Below are positions 1 to 4,341 of a DNA stretch of 6,659 nt, in pieces. The notes below the pieces were generated by a model. It did no database searches. It had not been told where the DNA came from and saw only the letters and a program-made list of their open reading frames with translations. A program made the position numbers and the translations under genes. The number at the start of each line of letters is the position of its first letter. The stretch's first letter is position 1. This stretch comes from an uncultured bacterium (GTDB lineage: Bacteria; Planctomycetota; Phycisphaerae; Phycisphaerales; SM1A02), in the NCBI GenBank assembly GCA_903938205.1, contig CAJACJ010000247.1, positions 1 through 6,659 on the forward strand, read 5' to 3'.

Positions 1-184
1 AGCCATTATTGTGATGGCGCACAAACTTGGACTGCAAGTAATCGCGGAGTGTGTGGAAGAGCAACTTCAAGCGGTAATGCTTGACAAGGCTGGCTGCGAT
101 TTTGTGCAGGGCTATTTATATTCACGGCCAATTCTTGCGGAGCAACTCGACGCCATCTTGCGTCATGGCGCTATGGGCCGCTAA
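1..184 (+). CDS. EAL-domain cyclic-di-GMP phosphodiesterase, C-terminal fragment (5' end outside window)
   Basis: The frame is open from base 2 to the TAA at 182-184, giving 60 visible residues. They match the last part of an EAL domain: a hydrophobic helix ending in LGLQVIAECVEE, then a Gln, then GCDFVQGYLYSRP. In EAL proteins this is the conserved VIAEGVE...Q...L...GCD..QGY..S.P block, which carries a catalytic glutamate and the QGY loop at the TIM-barrel C-terminus. These enzymes hydrolyse cyclic-di-GMP to pGpG in the cytoplasm. The protein ends about 17 residues after the SRP motif, so nothing follows the EAL domain. Both glutamates of the EGVE motif are kept, but the Gly between them is Cys. 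Upstream domains (GGDEF, PAS or receiver) cannot be seen. The family call is firm; activity is not testable from this piece. Confidence 0.93.
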   Translation, partial: AIIVMAHKLGLQVIAECVEEQLQAVMLDKAGCDFVQGYLYSRPILAEQLDAILRHGAMGR

Positions 185-433
185 GCGTGCAAATTGGTTT
201 TATTCACCAATGAAACAACTTGCTTGTGCATGCTCGCCGGAGCCGTGACCAAATCTTTGTTGTGCAGAAACATATCCCAATGCGACTTGCACATCTATGC
301 GCGTTGATCGTTTATGCAATAAAAGAGTCCGTTATTGCAAGCATTCAGGAAATCCTATAAGCACATGCACACGCTGGCCTTTGGTTAAGGCGGAGCGTCG
401 AAACAATAAAAAGCATACTGCTACATTGGCAGC
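185..433. other. Non-coding gap between the EAL gene and the lipoprotein gene
   Basis: This 249-base stretch carries no convincing gene. It holds two small hairpins: a 6-bp stem with a 7-base loop at 193-211, and a 5-bp stem with a 5-base loop at 377-391. Neither is followed by a T tract, so neither is a clear terminator. A weak promoter-like pair, TTATTG at 332-337 and TATAAG at 356-361 (18-base spacer), lies 72 bases upstream of the ATG at 434 and could drive the lipoprotein gene, but it matches consensus poorly. The change of function across the gap suggests a transcription unit boundary somewhere inside it. Confidence 0.4.
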
Positions 434-1681
434 ATGATCTTGAAAAACATTTCTCCAATCGCACGCTCTATGAAACACGCTGGAACACTTGCAATGGCAA
501 GCGCGCTATGCGTTGGCGGCTGCGCGCAATGGGGCGCCAATGTGCTGGAAGAAAATCATGTCGCGTTTAATACCGCAGTATGCCAAGCCATGGACAGCCA
601 AATGCTGCTGAACATTGTGCGCATGAGCATGGAAGAACCAACGCAGTGGATGATGGTGAGCGCGATTAACGTGAACACAAGCGTGGGAGGAAGTTTAAAC
701 GGCGGCGTGACCATTCCCAGCAGTGGCTTTGTCAGTGGTGCCTCGGGCGGCACGACCAGTTTCACATACACGCCCAACATCACCATGATTCCCAAACAAG
801 GCGAGCAACTTGCGCGCGAACTCATGTCGCCCATTCCGGTGTCAAGCATTGAGAGCATGGTGTCGGCGAGTTGGCCAATGAGCTGGGTGATTTTTCTAAC
901 CTGCGAGCAATTTCAAAACGTGTCCTCATTTGATGTCACGCGTGGATTTGAAATTCATGCGAATGACCTTCGCTTTGGCCGCATGATGCAATTATTTGAT
1001 GAACTGCAATCCAAGCATTTAACTTCGCTCAGTCTGACCTCCGTACCAATCGTATGGAATCAAGAACCAATTCCTGCGTCGGAGGTGAACCTTGGCAGCA
1101 TTGTGAGCGCAAAGAAGGATCGCGCCTTGATGCATAAACGCCCAGATGGAATGTACGACTACATATCCATTGAATCCGTTCCTGTGTTGACCATGTATGA
1201 AGGCATTCAGAACGACCTGCACGGACAAGAATTGCTGAAATTGCTTGAGTTGGAAAATGTGCCAGGAAGTTACCGCATGATTTCGGTTGAAAATCCTTTG
1301 CCCGGCAAGCACGTTTCCATGCGCACGCGTTCGCTGGCGGCGCTTATGCGCTTGATGAGTTTTGGCGTTGACCGCGTGGCCAATGCTCCACCACCACAGG
1401 AAAATGTGGATTCGCCAGAGGAACTTTGGAATCTTATTTCCTCCATAAACACAACAACTGATCTCAGTCGCAATGTGAACGCGGTGTTTCGCGTGCATCG
1501 CGGGGCAAGGGCTCCCAGCGACGCCCCTGTGAGCGTGGCGTTTCGTGGCCAACAATTCTGGATCGAAGCAAGCGACAAGACCTCCAAGCAAGTCTTCGCA
1601 CTGGCGCGTGATTTATACGACCTGCAAGTGAAAAGCGGAAACGAGGCAACACCTGTGTTGACGATTCCAGTTGGCCGGTAG
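434..1681 (+). CDS. Predicted envelope lipoprotein of unknown function
   Basis: This 415-residue protein has a signal peptide ending in the lipobox VGGC, so Cys30 is the likely lipidated residue. A second ATG at 470 (Met13) would give a more typical 17-residue signal peptide, and neither start has a Shine-Dalgarno site. The mature part matches a proteobacterial family of unnamed lipoproteins that I recall by pattern only. The shared elements are a LLNIVR motif (58-63) preceded by Gln; a Gly/Ser/Thr-rich stretch (84-112); a YTP..T..P..GEQLARELMSPIP block (112-135) followed by a Trp-containing helix; TRSLAALM (298-305); and a C-terminal block FWIEASDKTSK...LYDLQ (375-397) ending in PVLTIPVG. 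Known relatives have FWIDDRDL.SK there, so two of the acidic residues are replaced. No enzymatic motif is visible. The channel-like gene follows on the same strand, which suggests a shared transcript. Lipoprotein nature is well supported; function is unknown. Confidence 0.85.
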   Translation: MILKNISPIARSMKHAGTLAMASALCVGGCAQWGANVLEENHVAFNTAVCQAMDSQMLLNIVRMSMEEPTQWMMVSAINVNTSVGGSLNGGVTIPSSGFVSGASGGTTSFTYTPNITMIPKQGEQLARELMSPIPVSSIESMVSASWPMSWVIFLTCEQFQNVSSFDVTRGFEIHANDLRFGRMMQLFDELQSKHLTSLSLTSVPIVWNQEPIPASEVNLGSIVSAKKDRALMHKRPDGMYDYISIESVPVLTMYEGIQNDLHGQELLKLLELENVPGSYRMISVENPLPGKHVSMRTRSLAALMRLMSFGVDRVANAPPPQENVDSPEELWNLISSINTTTDLSRNVNAVFRVHRGARAPSDAPVSVAFRGQQFWIEASDKTSKQVFALARDLYDLQVKSGNEATPVLTIPVGR

Positions 1682-1769
1682 TTGGATGACAAATCTGCGA
1701 TCATGGATATCACGTACGGCATGCGCTGATGTCGGCTGAACTTTGAAAAAGAAAGCTATCTTGCGCAGT

Positions 1770-2927
1770 ATGCGGAAATACTTCATGCGCCAACGTTTGG
1801 CCCTGTCCGTCTGGGCACTGATGACGCTTCCATGCATGACGCTTTGTGCATTCAGTGCGGAGACTGCTTCCGCACGCACAACGACCTCGGAAATACCTGC
1901 GACGCCGCAGGCCGCGCAAAATAAAATCGACGCCGCTCAAGTTGCAAGCGACGCGGTGATCATGGCCATTGAGTTGCAAGGCGTCACCCCTGATGCGCAT
2001 GTACCGCAATCATTCACCGCGGAAGTTTCAATTGTGCTCACGTGGAATCCAAAATTGCGGCCAAACTTTGATCCTGGAACGCCGGAATTTCTCAACACCT
2101 TCGGCACCTACCAGCCATCGATTCAAACAAGAACGCTTGCGGGTGAAAATGGAATGCAGCGCCGCTTCTACAACTTGCAGGGAACATTTGAGGCGCGCAA
2201 CAACCACCATGCATATCCATACGCGCGGCTTGTGCTTCCAATTGTATTTTTCTTTCCGTCGGCGCCTGAAATGGCAAACTTGATCGCCGCCGCGCCAATT
2301 CAATTGGGAGTGTCCCCGGGCCTGGGACAAGACCCCGACAATTTTTACTTGCACGCGGCCATGGTGACCACGGGCCAGTGGTCCGACTTGTGGAACCCAA
2401 CGCAGTTGATTGGGGAACGACCCAAACTAAACGCGATCTCGTTGGTGTTGGAGACGCGCGCACTGACCACCCGCGACACATTGATGGTGCGGTTGCCCAT
2501 GTTCTTATGCTGGTTGATCGCCTTCAGCGCGCTGTGGTGGAAAGATGAATCAGCCTGCTCGCGAGCGGTCATGTCATCCACATTCAGTTTAATTGCGTTG
2601 GCGATTGGCGCGCACCCCATGGGGCCGCCGGTTGGATATATGACCACGGGCTCGCTGAGTTTTGCGCTGGTGTATGTCAATATTATTTTGCTGAGCGTGA
2701 CCGCGGTCATTGCGTCGCGCGCCCACAGTCGCCACGACGATGCGGTCTATCGGCGCATTCGATTTCATGGACGCGTAGGCGCGCTGGTTCTGATGGCTGC
2801 AAGCATTGTTGTCTTGATTGCGTACACGCAAAGCGTGATCATGCCAGTGCATCTTTCAGAGTTGAAAAATCCCACGCCGCTGCAGGTGGACTTTCACAAC
2901 ATTCAATCCATGGAGGCGAATGGTTGA
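1770..2927 (+). CDS. Divergent pentameric ligand-gated ion channel (Cys-loop/Pro-loop receptor) homologue
   Basis: Numbering is from ATG 1770 (385 residues); an in-frame TTG at 1743 would add nine residues and ATG 1785 would remove five. No start has a Shine-Dalgarno site. Residues 1-35 are a signal peptide. Residues about 60-236 look like the beta-sandwich ligand-binding domain. FTAEVSIVLTWNPKLRPNFD (82-101) lines up with the GLIC strand containing SLSWKDRRLAFDP. QGTF...YPYARLVLPIVFFF (137-162) matches the Pro-loop region, and TGQW (201-204) the later conserved Trp. Four membrane helices follow: M1 240-257, M2 266-282, M3 293-315, M4 335-353. From the M2-side Trp to YMT in the M2-M3 loop is 35 residues, against 36 in GLIC as I remember it. 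Members form pentameric ion pores in the inner membrane with the ligand domain in the periplasm. Oddities are loss of the Pro-loop Asp and about 30 residues after M4. Alternative: an unrelated secreted-domain plus four-helix membrane protein. Confidence 0.72.
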   Translation: MRKYFMRQRLALSVWALMTLPCMTLCAFSAETASARTTTSEIPATPQAAQNKIDAAQVASDAVIMAIELQGVTPDAHVPQSFTAEVSIVLTWNPKLRPNFDPGTPEFLNTFGTYQPSIQTRTLAGENGMQRRFYNLQGTFEARNNHHAYPYARLVLPIVFFFPSAPEMANLIAAAPIQLGVSPGLGQDPDNFYLHAAMVTTGQWSDLWNPTQLIGERPKLNAISLVLETRALTTRDTLMVRLPMFLCWLIAFSALWWKDESACSRAVMSSTFSLIALAIGAHPMGPPVGYMTTGSLSFALVYVNIILLSVTAVIASRAHSRHDDAVYRRIRFHGRVGALVLMAASIVVLIAYTQSVIMPVHLSELKNPTPLQVDFHNIQSMEANG

Positions 2928-3048
2928 ACGGCTTTGACTCAACCTGAATCATGTGCGTGTGACTGGCGCTAGACTGATCAATGAATTTCGGATTTTTTCA
3001 AGCAATGTCGCTTGGCGAATCAAGGAATACTCTGAAGGAGTCACCACC
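2928..3048 (+). other. Gap upstream of the small basic gene
   Basis: The gap is 121 bases. A 6-bp inverted repeat (GGTTGA at 2922-2927 and TCAACC at 2939-2944, 11-base loop) overlaps the stop codon of the channel-like gene but lacks a T tract, so it is at best a weak terminator. The frame of the next gene stays open back to an ATG at 2953. The translation of 2953-3048 looks unlike the basic, low-complexity protein that follows, and the strong ribosome site sits just before ATG 3049, so I treat this stretch as untranslated leader. I find no good promoter pair. Confidence 0.4.
3034..3040 (+). promoter_or_regulatory. Strong Shine-Dalgarno site for the small basic protein
   Basis: GAAGGAG at 3034-3040 lies eight bases before ATG 3049. 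It is the only near-perfect ribosome binding site in front of a gene in this window. It decides the start at 3049 over the in-frame ATG at 2953 and suggests efficient translation. Confidence 0.8.
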
Positions 3049-3246
3049 ATGGCGCGATCCAGCAAACAAGTCGGACAACGAACCAACACTTCAAGCATGA
3101 GCGGGCGCAAAGTGCGCTTGGCCACAAGCACCACTCACACAGGCAGCCGCGTGGAGCCTTCCAAGGTGACGGAACATGGGCGTGAAGCACGCGCCAAGAA
3201 GACGGCGACTCGCGCCAGAACCAAGGCTGGCAAGAAAAAGAGTTGA
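3049..3246 (+). CDS. Small Lys/Arg-rich basic protein, probably nucleic-acid binding
   Basis: This 65-residue protein has 18 Lys or Arg and only three Glu, with no Cys, Trp, Tyr or Phe. Its N-terminal half is Ser/Thr/Gly-rich. The C-terminal third is a run of basic and Ala residues (KKTATRARTKAGKKKS), similar in style to the tails of histone H1-like bacterial proteins or of ribosome-associated small proteins. The composition suggests a disordered polyanion binder; I do not recognise a named family. The start is set by the GAAGGAG site at 3034-3040. An upstream in-frame ATG at 2953 would give 97 residues but has no ribosome site. The FGE gene follows after 36 bases, so the two could share a transcript. 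That the gene is real rests on the ribosome site and the coherent composition; the role is inference. Confidence 0.7.
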   Translation: MARSSKQVGQRTNTSSMSGRKVRLATSTTHTGSRVEPSKVTEHGREARAKKTATRARTKAGKKKS

Positions 3247-3282
3247 AGTTGGTGTGCACACTTGCGCTCGTACACTTTCGAC

Positions 3283-4293
3283 ATGCGCGCCGTGAGATGT
3301 AGAAATTTTTCCTGGTTGCTGCTTTGTCTTTGCTCGTGCGCCGACAACTCCACGGCGCCTGTGCCTTCCACGGACATGGTTCACATTCCTGGCGGCGAGT
3401 TTGTCATGGGCACGGATGATGCGCAGTCGTATGAGACGGAGCGCCCCGCCCACCGCGTGAAAGTGGCCGCATTCATGATGGATGTGACCGAGGTCACCAA
3501 CGAACAGTTCAAAGCATTTGTTGATGCGACACACTTTGTCACGCAGGCCGAGCGCGTTCCTGATTGGGAGCAACTGAAGTTGCAACTTCCTGCGGGCACG
3601 CCCAAACCATCGCAGGAGAAATTGGTCGCGGGCTCATTGGTCTTCACGCCGCCACAAGAGCAAGTAAGCGGCGATGATGCAAGCGTGTGGTGGAATTGGG
3701 TTCCCGGCGCAAATTGGCGCCATCCTGAAGGTCCCGAGAGCAATTTGGATGGACGTTGGAATCATCCAGTGGTGCAAATTTCTTGGGACGATGCGGCCGC
3801 GTATGCAACGTGGGCCGGCAAGCGATTGCCCACCGAGGCCGAGTGGGAGTTTGCCGCGCGCGGTGGGTTGGAGCAGAAACGGTATGCATGGGGCGACGAA
3901 TTCATGCCGGACGGAAAGCGCATGGCCAACATTTGGCAGGGACACTTTCCGGATCGCAATACCAATGAAGATGGCTTTGCGGGCACCGCGCCTGTGAAAA
4001 GTTTTCCCGCCAATGGCTACGGCTTGTATGACATGATTGGCAATGCGTGGGAGTGGTGCTCGGATTGGTTTGATGCGCGCGCGTATCGGCAAGCGGGAAG
4101 TGGCGTGTGTGAAAATCCGGCGGGACCCGCGCGCTCGTTTAATCCGGAAAATCCAGAGGCGTCGCAGCGCGTGATTCGTGGTGGATCATTCATGTGCGCG
4201 GAAAATTATTGCCGCAACTATCGGCCCAGCGCGCGTCGCGGCACGGATTGGGACACGGGGCTTTCTAATTTAGGATTTCGTTGCGTGAAGTAG
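3283..4293 (+). CDS. Formylglycine-generating enzyme (sulfatase-modifying factor, SUMF1 family), predicted exported lipoprotein
   Basis: FGE oxidises a Cys in the CxPxR motif of sulfatases to C-alpha-formylglycine, using copper and oxygen. The 336-residue protein (numbered from ATG 3283) covers the full domain. It has GGEFVMG (37-43), GANWRHPEGP (142-151), a HPV motif, the helix ending in AGKRLPTEAEWEFAARGG (178-195), NIWQG (216-220), EDGFAGTAPV (229-238), NGYGLYDMIGNAWEW (244-258), RGGSFMC (299-305) and NLGFRC (329-334). Cys305 and Cys310 match the human active-site pair Cys336 and Cys341, and resemblance to human SUMF1 is high across these blocks, so a true FGE is likelier than a non-catalytic paralogue. 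The N-terminus is a short hydrophobic segment with LCSC (16-19), a probable lipobox giving lipidated Cys19, which suggests action outside the cytoplasm. A TTG at 3262 would add seven residues. No sulfatase gene is in the window. Confidence 0.94.
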   Translation: MRAVRCRNFSWLLLCLCSCADNSTAPVPSTDMVHIPGGEFVMGTDDAQSYETERPAHRVKVAAFMMDVTEVTNEQFKAFVDATHFVTQAERVPDWEQLKLQLPAGTPKPSQEKLVAGSLVFTPPQEQVSGDDASVWWNWVPGANWRHPEGPESNLDGRWNHPVVQISWDDAAAYATWAGKRLPTEAEWEFAARGGLEQKRYAWGDEFMPDGKRMANIWQGHFPDRNTNEDGFAGTAPVKSFPANGYGLYDMIGNAWEWCSDWFDARAYRQAGSGVCENPAGPARSFNPENPEASQRVIRGGSFMCAENYCRNYRPSARRGTDWDTGLSNLGFRCVK

Positions 4294-4341
4294 GCGACGC
4301 GATTTGCGTAGTTTGTGTGCGTTGAAATATTTTTCCAAGCC
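4294..4341. other. Convergent intergenic gap
   Basis: The FGE gene and the long - strand gene end tail to tail with 48 bases between stop codons. The gap holds only a 4-bp hairpin (ACGC 4297-4300 with GCGT 4306-4309) and an A/T stretch around 4325-4334. A bidirectional terminator would be expected here, but no convincing GC stem plus T tract is visible. Confidence 0.4.

Noticed and set aside
193..211. Hairpin ATTGGT/ACCAAT after the EAL gene as a terminator
   Set aside because: Only six base pairs, mostly A/T, and no T tract follows.
280..360. 26-codon open frame in the first intergenic gap (ATG 280 to TAA 358-360)
   Set aside because: No ribosome site, no recognisable motif, and this length is common by chance.
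377..391. Hairpin GCCTT/AAGGC upstream of the lipoprotein gene
   Set aside because: Five base pairs with no supporting T tract or operator context.
1019..1591. 190-codon open frame on the - strand inside the lipoprotein gene
   Set aside because: Antisense shadow: no family pattern, while the + strand frame has a signal peptide and recognisable conserved blocks.
2922..2944. Inverted repeat GGTTGA/TCAACC at the end of the channel-like gene
   Set aside because: Short stem, 11-base loop, overlaps the stop codon and has no T tract; too weak to call a terminator.
2953..3048. Upstream extension of the small basic protein from ATG 2953
   Set aside because: No ribosome site there; GAAGGAG at 3034-3040 points to ATG 3049, and the extension differs in composition.
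3252..3261. Perfect 10-base palindrome GTGTGCACAC before the FGE gene
   Set aside because: A single short palindrome with no second copy; could be an operator but nothing supports it.
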